A stretch of 64,000 bases of DNA. It comes from an uncultured SAR116 cluster alpha proteobacterium (GTDB taxonomy: Bacteria; Pseudomonadota; Alphaproteobacteria; Puniceispirillales; Marisalimonadaceae). This document shows, piece by piece, positions 18,038 through 26,539 of the stretch. Each line of letters begins with the position of its first letter. The first letter of the stretch is position 1. The translations under genes were made by a program, and so were the position numbers. The stretch lies in the NCBI GenBank assembly GCA_902528415.1, contig CABZSR010000006.1, positions 23,005 to 87,004 on the forward strand, in the 5' to 3' direction. The notes beneath the pieces were generated by a model, which searched no databases, was not told the origin of the DNA, and worked only from the letters and a program-made list of their open reading frames with translations.

Positions 18038-18814
18038 CTAACCGGCCTTTTCAATATTTCCACAAACACTTACAGCCTGACCAGATATATTCTTCCCTAA
18101 AGGACTACACAAAAAATGCGCTTGTTCAGCTAAATCATCATGTGTAACAAACCTGTTAAGAGACGCACCCGACAAAATTTCATCTTTCATATCATCAAAA
18201 GAAATATTTTTAACTTTGGCTTTTGCTTCTATTACTCGATTTTGTCTTTCACCCTCCACAATCCCAGGCAAAAGAGCATTAGCCCTAATACCCCTAGGGC
18301 CCAATTCAATAGCTAAGCTTTTAACCATCCCTATCACAGCCCACTTTGTTGCTGCATAAGGCAACCGGTATGCAAAACCAACTCTTCCTGCAACTGATGA
18401 AACTGAAAGGATAGATCCTTCATCATTCATACGAGGAACAATTAATCTCATAGTTTCAAAATGACTAGTTATATTTACCTGAAGACACTCTTGCCATCCA
18501 CCCAAAGTTTGATCGCCAACCCCAGCAGTCTCACCAGCTATTCCTGCATTGTTAACTATTATGTCAACTTCTTTTAAATAATCAAAACCTGCCTCAACCA
18601 TAGATGCAATTATTTGAGTTTGCCTTAAGTCACATAGCATTGCTTTAATATTATCATCAACATCGTTGACTTTATTGACTGCATCTTCATTGATATCGCA
18701 GACAAATACTTTCGCACCAGCCTTATCAAATCTTTTAGCTATTGCATATCCTATCCCGTCAGCACCAGCAGTTATTAATGCCTTCTTGCCTTCAAGCAGT
18801 CTTTCATAGTTCAT
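18038..18814 (-). CDS. Short-chain dehydrogenase/reductase
   Basis: This is a classical SDR of 258 residues. The NAD(P) motif AGADGIG is at 16-22, NNAG at 88-91, the catalytic Ser in SVSSVAG near 139-140, and Tyr153 and Lys157 in YAATK. The acidic Asp40 after beta-2 (VFVCDIN) favours NAD over NADP. It is the last of three genes (dehydrogenase, BKACE, SDR) with an 11-bp gap from BKACE. It probably oxidises or reduces a hydroxy/oxo group in the same beta-hydroxy acid pathway. Confidence 0.9.
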   Translation of the reverse strand: MNYERLLEGKKALITAGADGIGYAIAKRFDKAGAKVFVCDINEDAVNKVNDVDDNIKAMLCDLRQTQIIASMVEAGFDYLKEVDIIVNNAGIAGETAGVGDQTLGGWQECLQVNITSHFETMRLIVPRMNDEGSILSVSSVAGRVGFAYRLPYAATKWAVIGMVKSLAIELGPRGIRANALLPGIVEGERQNRVIEAKAKVKNISFDDMKDEILSGASLNRFVTHDDLAEQAHFLCSPLGKNISGQAVSVCGNIEKAG

Positions 18815-18825
18815 ATTTTTACTTT

Positions 18826-19764
18826 CTAATTAATGTTAGTTTTATCCTTACCTTTAAGTCCTAACATTTCTCTTGCTTCATCTGAGGTAGCAACTTCTAA
18901 CGAGAGACCTTCAAGTAGATCTCTAACTCTCTTAACTTGATCTGCATTTGTTTTTGCAAGTTTACCTGGCCCGTCCCATAAAGAATCTTCAAGACCAACA
19001 CGAACGTGCGAGCCCAGTGAAGCACCTGTTGCATTCATCTTCATTTGAGTTGCACCAGCGCCTACAACAGACCACTCATAACCTACATCGCCAAAGAGCT
19101 TATCTGCAGTTTTCTTCATATGTAATAAATTATCTACATCTGAGCCTATTCCACCCATTATCCCCATTACAAATTGAATAAAGTAGGGCCCTTTCAGCAT
19201 CCCTTCTCTATGGAAATGATGTAAATTATACAAATGACCAACATCATAACATTCAAACTCAAACCTAGTGCCATTTTCATAACCAAGTGTCATAATATTT
19301 TCTATATCTTCAAACGTATTTCTAAAAAGTGAATGCTTACTTCTTTCAAGCATTTCTGTTTCCCATTTATGTTTAAATTGATTATGTCTTTTAAGCATTG
19401 GAAAAAGACCAAAATTCATTGATCCCATATTTAATGAAGCAAGCTCTGGTTTAAAGTGCATAGCCGGTTTCATTCTTTCCTCCACAGTCATCTGTGGGCC
19501 TCCACCAGTTGTTATATTTATAACAGCATCACACGAGCTTTGTATAGTTGGAAGAAACTTTTGAAACTCATCAGGATCTTGGGTTGGATGTCCGTCAACC
19601 TCATCCCTTGCGTGAAGATGAAGAACAGCTGCGCCCGCTTCATGAGCTGCCAAAGAATGCTCAATAACTTCTTCAGCTGTTACTGGCAAATACTCTGACA
19701 TTGAAGGTGTATGTATTGCTCCAGTCACTGCACAACTTATAATTACTTTTTTATTTTTAGCCAT
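18826..19764 (-). CDS. Beta-keto acid cleavage enzyme (BKACE, DUF849 family)
   Basis: This TIM-barrel enzyme of 312 residues cleaves a beta-keto acid with acetyl-CoA, giving acetoacetate and a new acyl-CoA. The start is placed at the ATG at 19764 (MAKNKKVIISCAVTGAIHTP), eight bases after GAGAGG; an upstream in-frame ATG at 19788 is less likely. The zinc ligands His49 and His51 lie in VLHLHARDE, and VINITTGGG and FECYDVGHLYNL are conserved family segments. Characterised relatives act on 3-keto-5-aminohexanoate, dehydrocarnitine and others. The adjoining 3-hydroxyacyl dehydrogenase would supply the keto acid. The substrate is not settled. Confidence 0.9.
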   Translation of the reverse strand: MAKNKKVIISCAVTGAIHTPSMSEYLPVTAEEVIEHSLAAHEAGAAVLHLHARDEVDGHPTQDPDEFQKFLPTIQSSCDAVINITTGGGPQMTVEERMKPAMHFKPELASLNMGSMNFGLFPMLKRHNQFKHKWETEMLERSKHSLFRNTFEDIENIMTLGYENGTRFEFECYDVGHLYNLHHFHREGMLKGPYFIQFVMGIMGGIGSDVDNLLHMKKTADKLFGDVGYEWSVVGAGATQMKMNATGASLGSHVRVGLEDSLWDGPGKLAKTNADQVKRVRDLLEGLSLEVATSDEAREMLGLKGKDKTNIN

Positions 19765-20701
19765 CGTGAATGTCCTCTCTAAGTTCAAGTTTTAACTTTC
19801 TAATTAATGCAATCATCTTATTTCTTTTTTCTATTCTATTTGATCTTTCAGAATAAGATAATCTCTTTCTTTGCTCATTTTCTAATTTATTTAAATAATT
19901 TTCAGAGTATTCAGGTACACTATTTTGTTCTCTTGCTAAATTTTGTATACCACTCTTATACCTAGAAAAAGAGTCTTTAATGCCTTCTGGGGCATTCAAA
20001 TCCATTATTTCGAAGGGGCCCATAAATGCCCACCTTATTCCTAGTGCATGTTTTAAGGCTATATCTATATCTTCCATCGAAGCATAACCTCCCTCATGTA
20101 AACGAACAGCTTCGTTTAGTAATGCTCCTTGTAACCTATTTAAAACAAAACCCTCAGTCTCTTTATTAACTACTATTGCTGCGTAGTTAGCTTTTTTGTA
20201 TAAGTTAATTGCTTTTCGAACTATTTCATTAGAAGTATAATTACTACCAACAACTTCAACAAAAGGAACAACGTGAGGTGGCAGAGCTGGGTGGGCATTT
20301 ATACATCTATGTTTATGTTCAACATATTCTGATATCTTAGAAATAAGAAGATAAGAAGATGAAGATGCTAAAATAGTGTTTTTAGGAGATAACCTGTCTA
20401 ATTCTTTGAAGATTTGCTGTTTTGCATTTAAATCCTCAATTATGCTTTCTTGGATTAAAAGAACGTCTTTACATATTTCGTTAATTGTACAATTAAGAAT
20501 AATATTTGATTTGATTTGGTTTACATCAATTTTGGGTTCTAGTATCTTTAAATCTAAAAGTAATTGATCAGATGTTTTTTCAAATTTTTTAATACTTTCC
20601 TGATTTGAATCATAGACAAGACATTTAAATCCTGCATTTGCAAAACCAATTGCCCAACTTGCACCGATTAGACCGGCACCACAAATACCAACATTCTTCA
20701 T
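19757..20701 (-). CDS. 3-hydroxyacyl-CoA dehydrogenase family protein (carnitine/gulonate dehydrogenase-like)
   Basis: This 314-residue enzyme has the Rossmann motif CGAGLIGASWAI at 7-18 and the catalytic His137 with Glu149 in NAHPALPPHVVPFVEV. The C-terminal helical domain follows (GFVLNRLQGALLNEA). NAHPALPPH with proline-rich spacing is typical of the L-carnitine dehydrogenase and lambda-crystallin/L-gulonate 3-dehydrogenase branch, which works on free hydroxy acids. The gene overlaps the start of BKACE, matching the known pairing of carnitine dehydrogenase with a dehydrocarnitine-cleaving BKACE. It lacks the thioesterase domain of the longer carnitine dehydrogenases, so carnitine is only one possibility. 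Confidence 0.85.
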   Translation of the reverse strand: MKNVGICGAGLIGASWAIGFANAGFKCLVYDSNQESIKKFEKTSDQLLLDLKILEPKIDVNQIKSNIILNCTINEICKDVLLIQESIIEDLNAKQQIFKELDRLSPKNTILASSSSYLLISKISEYVEHKHRCINAHPALPPHVVPFVEVVGSNYTSNEIVRKAINLYKKANYAAIVVNKETEGFVLNRLQGALLNEAVRLHEGGYASMEDIDIALKHALGIRWAFMGPFEIMDLNAPEGIKDSFSRYKSGIQNLAREQNSVPEYSENYLNKLENEQRKRLSYSERSNRIEKRNKMIALIRKLKLELREDIHDG

Positions 20702-20720
20702 CTTTTAAACCTAAAAAAAA

Positions 20721-20739
20721 CCGCATCAAATTGATGCGG
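20721..20739 (-). terminator. Rho-independent terminator of the TRAP operon
   Basis: A perfect 8-bp stem (CCGCATCA/TGATGCGG) with a 3-base loop is followed, in the minus direction, by eight T residues; there is also a T-run on the other side. It sits 14 bp after the dctM stop and 19 bp before the next gene, so it separates the TRAP genes from the dehydrogenase/BKACE/SDR operon. Confidence 0.88.
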
Positions 20740-20753
20740 TTTTTAAAATTAAT

Positions 20754-22145
20754 TTAAATTAGCCGCGGAAGCCACAATCCCATTTCAGGTTGGCTTATAA
20801 CTAAGCCAAGGCCAATTAATTGGATTATAACAAATGGTATTACACCTTTATAAATACTTAGTGTAGCGACCTCAGGTGGGGCAACACCTTTTAAGTAAAA
20901 TAAAGCAAATCCAAATGGTGGTGTTAAGAATGACGTCTGAAGATTTATCGCCATTAATACCAAAAACCAAACCATTGTCTCTTTCCGTCCATCAAGACCA
21001 GTAAGCTGAGTTACATGATCACCAAAGTCTAATAAGACAACTAATGGAGCGAAAATAGGAAGAATTATTAGTGTAATCTCAACCCAATCTAAGAAAAACC
21101 CAAGCAAGAATGTCATACCCATAAGTAAAAATAATAGGCCCCAAGACCCAAGACCTGCTTTTTCTATTAATTCTTCAACAATGTAATCACCTCCAAGTGA
21201 TCTAAACACATAAGCAAAACATGTTGCACTCAGGATAATCATAAAAACCATAGAAATAGTTAGACCTGAAGAATGAAGAACACTTCTTAACATAGGAAAA
21301 GTAAACTTATTACCTATTATAGCCAGCAATGTTGCACCAAACGCACCAACCGCTCCAGCTTCACTTGGTGTAGCCCAACCTAATAGAATTGAACCTTTTA
21401 TTAGTGTGATTAATGCTACTGGTGGAAGAAAAGCTTTAAGAACCATAGAAGGCAATTTTCCTTTTTCATAAACAAGGTCTCCCTCTTTCAGAGCTGGAGC
21501 AACTGTTTTATCAATTGAACACCACACAAAAATAAATATTAAATACATCAATGCTAGTGTTAATCCTGGAATAACGGCACCCATAAATAAGTTACCAACT
21601 GAAACCTGCATAATATCAGCCATGATAATCAACATAATACTTGGGGGAATAAGAATTCCCAAAGTACCCGACGCAGCAATTACTCCTGTTGAAAGTGCAT
21701 GACTATATTTATTTTTCAACATTGTAGGTAAAGCCAATGCAGTCATCATAGTCACAGAAGCACCGATAATGCCTGTCATTGCAGCGAGAACTGTTCCCAT
21801 TACCGTAACTGACATTGCCAATCCACCAGGAACTTTCCTGAGTAAAATTTGAGTAGTCCTTAATAGATCATTAGCAATACCACTTCTTTCCATCATAGTT
21901 CCCATAAAAACAAAACTTGGTATCGCAACTAAAATTAGGTTTTCTGCAGAAAATCCCCACATCCGAGGCACGAAGTTGAAAAATTCTGCTATTTTAAAAA
22001 CGCCAAATAAATATCCTATAAATCCATAGGTGATCGCTACACCACCCAGTATGAAGCCAACTGGGTAACCTATAAATAAAAGTACTCCCATAGTCAGAAA
22101 CATAAATATTGGTAGGTACTCAATTATAATTTCAACAAAATCCAT
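20754..22145 (-). CDS. dctM: TRAP transporter large permease subunit
   Basis: This 463-residue membrane protein has about 12 hydrophobic segments. It shows the DctM motifs: FLTMGVLLFIGYPVGF at the start, GVIAASGTLGILIPPSIMLII in the first half, and a second-half re-entrant segment ending LTPPFGFALFYLKG. It is the sodium-driven transport channel of a tripartite ATP-independent transporter for organic acids. Its neighbours supply the small subunit and binding protein, with an extra membrane protein between the small and large subunits. A terminator follows. Confidence 0.93.
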   Translation of the reverse strand: MDFVEIIIEYLPIFMFLTMGVLLFIGYPVGFILGGVAITYGFIGYLFGVFKIAEFFNFVPRMWGFSAENLILVAIPSFVFMGTMMERSGIANDLLRTTQILLRKVPGGLAMSVTVMGTVLAAMTGIIGASVTMMTALALPTMLKNKYSHALSTGVIAASGTLGILIPPSIMLIIMADIMQVSVGNLFMGAVIPGLTLALMYLIFIFVWCSIDKTVAPALKEGDLVYEKGKLPSMVLKAFLPPVALITLIKGSILLGWATPSEAGAVGAFGATLLAIIGNKFTFPMLRSVLHSSGLTISMVFMIILSATCFAYVFRSLGGDYIVEELIEKAGLGSWGLLFLLMGMTFLLGFFLDWVEITLIILPIFAPLVVLLDFGDHVTQLTGLDGRKETMVWFLVLMAINLQTSFLTPPFGFALFYLKGVAPPEVATLSIYKGVIPFVIIQLIGLGLVISQPEMGLWLPRLI

Positions 22146-22153
22146 AACCGCTC

Positions 22154-22627
22154 CTATGCTTTCTTTTTATTATTACCTATTTTAAAATCACCATTATACC
22201 TCTGCCATGCAACTATTCTTGATACTCTCCATCCATATTTTAAAGACAAAAGAAAAAGACAAATAAAAATAGTTAAAGTTAGAAAAGATGAACTATTTTT
22301 AAGTCCCTCAAAAATACAGAAAACAATAATACCTGCAGGTGCTAAAGATATAATGTAAGAAGCAATTAATTCATATTTTCTCATAACAGAGAAAATTGAG
22401 TAAATCACCACAACTGACAAAACCAACCATCCCAAATATATTGGGTTATTATTTTCAAAAAATGTTAGAATAGCTGCTAAACCTATAATACCGTATAAAC
22501 TTCCAGTAAAAACTCCATAAGCAGCTAGTTCATATTGTGATTGAGCTAAAGTAAGATCTTTCGCTTCTGTTAAGTAAGGTGTTTTTCGCTTATCAAAAAT
22601 ATAACCTGGAATCTTAGAGAACCACAT
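22154..22627 (-). CDS. Uncharacterised membrane protein in TRAP operon
   Basis: I do not recognise this as a named family. The 157-residue product has a short cytosolic N-terminus (IPGYIFDKRKTPYLTEAKDLT), four predicted transmembrane helices between about 30 and 130, and a basic C-terminal tail ending NNKKKA. It lies 8 bp from dctM and 31 bp from dctQ on the same strand. The standard TRAP set has no such subunit, so it may be a fourth subunit or a second, diverged small subunit. It lacks the usual DctQ features, so it should not be named dctQ. Confidence 0.75.
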   Translation of the reverse strand: MWFSKIPGYIFDKRKTPYLTEAKDLTLAQSQYELAAYGVFTGSLYGIIGLAAILTFFENNNPIYLGWLVLSVVVIYSIFSVMRKYELIASYIISLAPAGIIVFCIFEGLKNSSSFLTLTIFICLFLLSLKYGWRVSRIVAWQRYNGDFKIGNNKKKA

Positions 22628-22658
22628 AACTTAACTCACAATTCTTAATGAAATTAAT

Positions 22659-23270
22659 TTATTTCTTTTCATCATAATCCAGAACCATTAAATCAAGCCG
22701 TTTTTTGTTATCACCCCAAATTACAGCTATAAGCTGTATCATGACTGACATTCCACCAAGGAATAAAAAGAAGTATCCTATTGGAAGAAACGTTTTAATA
22801 ATCCATCTATTACTTAAACCAACTAATGAGGCAGAAACTTCTCCAATTTGATATGAGTCAACCATATAAATCCACGAAAAATAAACACAAATTAATGTAA
22901 AAGGTAACATAAACAATAAATTACCATAAAATTCAACTTTAGCTTTCGACTGGAAATTAAAATTTTCACGAAGAAAATCAACTCTTACATGTCTATTATG
23001 TGTGTAACCATATCCTAAAACCATACAAAAAACTACTGTATGTAAATGCCATTCCATTTCTTGCATTAATGTTGATTCAAAGAAAGAACCAAAATTGGCA
23101 ACCATAAAAATTTGTATCCAAACTAATTTTCTAGCAACCACATCCCACATTGTTATTATAACTAAGGGAACCAATAGCCATGTACTAGCTCTTCCAGCTC
23201 TGTTGACGATTTCTCGTATTTTTTCACTGATAGAAACTAAACCCTGCATATTTTGTTCAGTTAATGCCAT
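22659..23270 (-). CDS. dctQ: TRAP transporter small permease subunit
   Basis: This 203-residue protein has four transmembrane helices. It carries a DctQ-type first helix (ASTWLLVPLVIITMWDVVAR), the QEMEWHLHTVVFCMVLGYGY segment and the conserved HNRHVRVDFL loop. It associates with DctM in the inner membrane. The length, over 200 residues, is typical of the TakP-type (mannitol/chloroaromatic or 2-oxo acid) TRAP branch, longer than the C4-dicarboxylate DctQ. The extra membrane protein is encoded next. A terminator lies between dctP and this gene. Confidence 0.9.
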   Translation of the reverse strand: MALTEQNMQGLVSISEKIREIVNRAGRASTWLLVPLVIITMWDVVARKLVWIQIFMVANFGSFFESTLMQEMEWHLHTVVFCMVLGYGYTHNRHVRVDFLRENFNFQSKAKVEFYGNLLFMLPFTLICVYFSWIYMVDSYQIGEVSASLVGLSNRWIIKTFLPIGYFFLFLGGMSVMIQLIAVIWGDNKKRLDLMVLDYDEKK

Positions 23271-23354
23271 TATCCCCCTCCAAAATTTATCTAATTAATA
23301 AATAATTAACTTATTAAAGGTGATATTTCAATAAATTTATCTAGACAAAAAAAA

Positions 23355-23380
23355 GTACACCTATTTTACAATAGGTGTAC
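23355..23380 (-). terminator. Terminator/attenuator after dctP
   Basis: An 11-bp perfect inverted repeat (GTACACCTATT with a 4-base loop) is followed in the minus direction by eight T residues. It starts 14 bp after the dctP stop and lies before dctQ. Partial termination here would yield more binding protein than membrane subunits from one promoter. Confidence 0.88.
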
Positions 23381-23394
23381 TCAGTATTTAAATA

Positions 23395-24456
23395 TTAGTA
23401 GTTTTTAGACTTTAAGTAAGCTCTTTGTGACCAAATGCTGTAGTCTTTTCTGAAAGCGTCGTAGCTAGCAGTGATTTCTTTAAATAAAGGATCAGTTGCT
23501 GACTTTTCTTTCACAACTTCTTCCCAAGCTCTCTTGAACTTAGAAATCTCTGAATCAGGCCATGTTACAAATGTTACGCCCTTCTTCTCAAGCTCACGCA
23601 TCGCAGGAACCTGCTTTGCATCAGATCTAACAAGTGCCCACCACATTGTGTCACGACATGCTGTGTTGATAATGCCTTGTTGTGTTTTTGTTAAACCACC
23701 CCAACCTTTAGTGCTCATTAATAGCTCACCAATTGAAGTCTGCTGATGCCATCCTGGAAAGTAGTTAAACTTAGCTAACTGATAAAAACCATAACTTAAG
23801 TCGTGTGTAGGCATGGAAAACTCAGTTGCATCAATAACACCTTTTTCTAGTGCTGGATAAATATCTCCACCTGCTAGTAGCTGTGTTGACACACCAATTT
23901 TACTCATAACCATAGCACCAAGTCCAAAGAAACGCATCTTCATTCCTTTTAACTCTTCAACTTTGTTGATTTTCTTTCTAAACCAACCTGAAGTCTCTGG
24001 AGCGTGTGTTAGACAGTTAAGAGCTTTAAGGCCATACTCACCATAAATTCTGTCTTTTAACTGCTGACCTCCACCATATTCCATCCAACCATGGTACTCA
24101 CTTGCACCTGGGCCAAAAGGAACAGCTGTGAAGTAAGAAACTGCAGGAATTTTTCCAGCATGATAACCAGGTGTTGTGTAACCTGCATCTACTGAACCGT
24201 TCTTAACAGCATCCCAAACTTCTAATGAAGGTACAAGTGCATTTGGCTCGTGGAACCTTAAACGAACGTCACCACCTGAGATTTCTTTAACTTTGTTAGA
24301 AAAATAAACAGCAGCTTCACCGTTAATGGCAACCTGGCTTCCCCAAGTACTTTGCATCTTCCAACGTAACTTGTCACCAGCTTGTGCTGAGATAGCTACT
24401 AAACTAGTTGCAGCTAATGCTACAGCGCCTACGAATAGGCTAGATTTGAATTTCAT
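23395..24456 (-). CDS. dctP: TRAP transporter substrate-binding protein
   Basis: This is a periplasmic binding protein of 353 residues. The start is the ATG at 24456, preceded by GGAGGAA at 24461-24467; an upstream in-frame start at 24495 would spoil the signal peptide. Residues 1-26 form a Sec signal peptide ending AISAQA, giving a mature N-terminus at GDKLRWKMQSTWG. The segments GYHAGKIPAVSYFTAVPFGPGA and KMRFFGLGAMVMSKIG are of the TakP/DctP7 type, which bind 2-oxo acids or related carboxylates. The uronate dehydrogenase gene upstream makes a sugar-acid ligand conceivable, but the TakP-like sequence argues for an oxo acid. Confidence 0.93.
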   Translation of the reverse strand: MKFKSSLFVGAVALAATSLVAISAQAGDKLRWKMQSTWGSQVAINGEAAVYFSNKVKEISGGDVRLRFHEPNALVPSLEVWDAVKNGSVDAGYTTPGYHAGKIPAVSYFTAVPFGPGASEYHGWMEYGGGQQLKDRIYGEYGLKALNCLTHAPETSGWFRKKINKVEELKGMKMRFFGLGAMVMSKIGVSTQLLAGGDIYPALEKGVIDATEFSMPTHDLSYGFYQLAKFNYFPGWHQQTSIGELLMSTKGWGGLTKTQQGIINTACRDTMWWALVRSDAKQVPAMRELEKKGVTFVTWPDSEISKFKRAWEEVVKEKSATDPLFKEITASYDAFRKDYSIWSQRAYLKSKNY

Positions 24457-24811
24457 AAAATTCCTCCCTAGTATTAAAATAAAGGCTATCATCAAGTAAG
24501 TTTATTATTTCCCCAAAAATAACCCAACCCAAGAAACATTTACTGTTTCCAACTGAGTCGTATCTTCTCAATTATTAAGATAAAGGCAAGAAAAAATTAA
24601 TATATTTTCAAATATTTTTTTTGTCGTGAAAAATTATTTTGTAAATATGATTAATATGTTAACAAATTTTTGTATTTTTTTAATTATGATTAATTTCTAG
24701 TCAGTACTTAAATTTAAAGGCTCAGTTAAAAAATATAAACTTAAATGGAATCATTATACGAAATTTATATTATTAAAGAAAGAAATTTATCAAAAATTAG
24801 TAAGAGTAATT
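24457..24811 (-). promoter_or_regulatory. Non-coding region upstream of dctP
   Basis: This 355-bp stretch holds no gene I can support. It contains the dctP ribosome site, and a 6-bp inverted repeat with a 5-base spacer (GAAACA/TGTTTC at 24533-24549) about 80 bp upstream of the start, which could be an operator. The remainder towards 24811 is very AT-rich and should include the dctP promoter and the untranslated end of the uronate dehydrogenase transcript. I see no strong terminator there. Confidence 0.4.
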
Positions 24812-25624
24812 TTATTCATCGTCAAAATGACCTGCTGATACAAAATAACCACCATGGGTAGTTACAAGAGGATCTTTCGAATCAATGAAACCGTCATTAT
24901 CTTCTATTTTTTTTCTAAACTCTTCACCATTATCTTTTGGTCTATAAGCAATATGATTGGCATATTTGTTATCGATTAATATAGAATCGTTATTTGACAC
25001 TCCAAAGATTATTGAATGCTGAACATTTGAAGTATTCATACATGATATCACTAGGCTTCTTAAATCATTATAACTTAACCATGTAGATAACATTCTATGA
25101 TCCTTAGGTTCGGCAACACACGAATAAATTCTAATTGAAACTGTCTCTAATTTGTACTTATCCCAATAATATTGCGCTAATGATTCTCCAAAAACTTTTG
25201 ATAATCCATAGTTACTGTCTGGCCTTGGCATTACTCTATTATCTATAATCTCTGCTCTTGGATAAAAACCAACAGTATGAACTGAGCTAGCCCATATTAC
25301 TCTCTTCACATTATTTTTTCTGCAACCCTCATATAAATTATACATCCCAATTATATTAGAGTTCAGGACATTGTCCCATGAACCCTCTATGCTTTGTCCT
25401 CCCATATGCACTACACAGTCAATATCTTTTGTAAGTTTAAAAATAGCTTCTGCTGAAGATAAGTCTGCTTGTTGTATTTCTTCATTATCAAATTTTTTAT
25501 CTAAATTAGTTTTATCTGAAATTCTTAATAAGTCACATTTTTGAGAAAGTGTCTCTCTTAATTGTTCTCCAAGTGCGCCTGCAGCTCCTGTTAATAAAAT
25601 ATTTTTATATTTAAATTTAGACAA
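24812..25624 (-). CDS. udh: Uronate dehydrogenase-like NAD-dependent epimerase/dehydratase
   Basis: This 270-residue extended-SDR protein begins with LLTGAAGALGEQL (12-19 glycine motif). It has VVHMGGQSIEGSWDNVLNSNIIG, WASSVHTVGFYP, Tyr139/Lys143 in YGLSK, RIYSCVAEP and HRMLSTWLS. The HTVGFYP, MLSTW and YxPKDNGEEFR segments are those of hexuronate dehydrogenase from plant-associated Alphaproteobacteria, which oxidises glucuronate or galacturonate to the aldarolactone with NAD. It is the last of four genes on this strand. No other aldarate genes are adjacent, so the natural substrate could be a related uronic acid. Confidence 0.8.
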   Translation of the reverse strand: MSKFKYKNILLTGAAGALGEQLRETLSQKCDLLRISDKTNLDKKFDNEEIQQADLSSAEAIFKLTKDIDCVVHMGGQSIEGSWDNVLNSNIIGMYNLYEGCRKNNVKRVIWASSVHTVGFYPRAEIIDNRVMPRPDSNYGLSKVFGESLAQYYWDKYKLETVSIRIYSCVAEPKDHRMLSTWLSYNDLRSLVISCMNTSNVQHSIIFGVSNNDSILIDNKYANHIAYRPKDNGEEFRKKIEDNDGFIDSKDPLVTTHGGYFVSAGHFDDE

Positions 25625-25635
25625 TTTATCTCTCC

Positions 25636-26517
25636 TTAAATCTGTTGATTTTTTGAATACTCTCTCCAGAAAGTAAACAATCCCGCTACTATAACTATGA
25701 AAGCTCCAATTAAAATCTCAGTTTCTAACTTTTCTTTAAAAATTAAAACACCAATTATAGAGACAAAAACTAATTGAAGGTATGTAAATGGTTGCAATAA
25801 AGAAGCCTCACTATGCTTGAAAGCATTAATCATAAGAAAGTGTCCACCAGCACCAAGCATACAAACAACTAGCAACCATAGCCAATGCAAGGTTTCTATT
25901 GAATTATAAAAAAATGGCCCTATTAAACCAAGTATAACAAAACCAGTGATCCCAGTATAGAAAAGGCTAGTGTCTGGACTGTCTTCACTTGATACATATC
26001 TGGTCAAAATTTGATAAATCGCAAAGGCAAAAGCACACGCAAGTGCAATTAAAGACAATGGATCAAAAACTTTAGAACCAGGCCTGAGCATAATCAAGAT
26101 ACCAACAAAACCTACTAAAATTGCACACCATCTTCTCCACCCAACTTTTTCCCCCAAAAAAAATACGGATAATGCGGCTACGATGAGTGGACAACTTGCA
26201 AAAATAGCGTGAGTTTCAATAAGTCCTATTTTTAAAAAAAGATAATGAGCAAAACACATTTCAACCGCTAAAACAGTCCCACGAATAATTTGTATAATTT
26301 TATACTTACTTTTTGATACAATAATTACACTTTTATTTCCTATACTATTTATTGTGATTACGAATAAAAATAAAAAGAAATATCGAAACATATTAATAGT
26401 AATAACATTATAATAATCAGTTAAATACCTAGTAAAACCATCCATTAACGAAAGACAAAATATTGCTGACACAATAAAAAGTATGCCCTTAGTATTTGAA
26501 GAAAATTTTGTGGGCAT
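25636..26517 (-). CDS. DMT superfamily transporter (EamA family)
   Basis: This 293-residue inner-membrane protein has ten predicted helices forming two EamA repeats. The first ends near FFLGEKVGWRRWCAILVGFVGILIML, and the second near VLIFKEKLETEILIGAFIVIVAGL. The paired GE/KE-x-W/E motifs at the ends of helices 4 and 9 are typical of drug/metabolite transporters. The substrate and direction are unknown; such proteins often export amino acids or take up small organics. It sits between two sugar-nucleotide/uronate-type dehydrogenases, 11 bp from one and 22 bp from the other. Confidence 0.87.
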   Translation of the reverse strand: MPTKFSSNTKGILFIVSAIFCLSLMDGFTRYLTDYYNVITINMFRYFFLFLFVITINSIGNKSVIIVSKSKYKIIQIIRGTVLAVEMCFAHYLFLKIGLIETHAIFASCPLIVAALSVFFLGEKVGWRRWCAILVGFVGILIMLRPGSKVFDPLSLIALACAFAFAIYQILTRYVSSEDSPDTSLFYTGITGFVILGLIGPFFYNSIETLHWLWLLVVCMLGAGGHFLMINAFKHSEASLLQPFTYLQLVFVSIIGVLIFKEKLETEILIGAFIVIVAGLFTFWREYSKNQQI

Positions 26518-26539
26518 ATTATTTTTAGCTTTCAGTATT

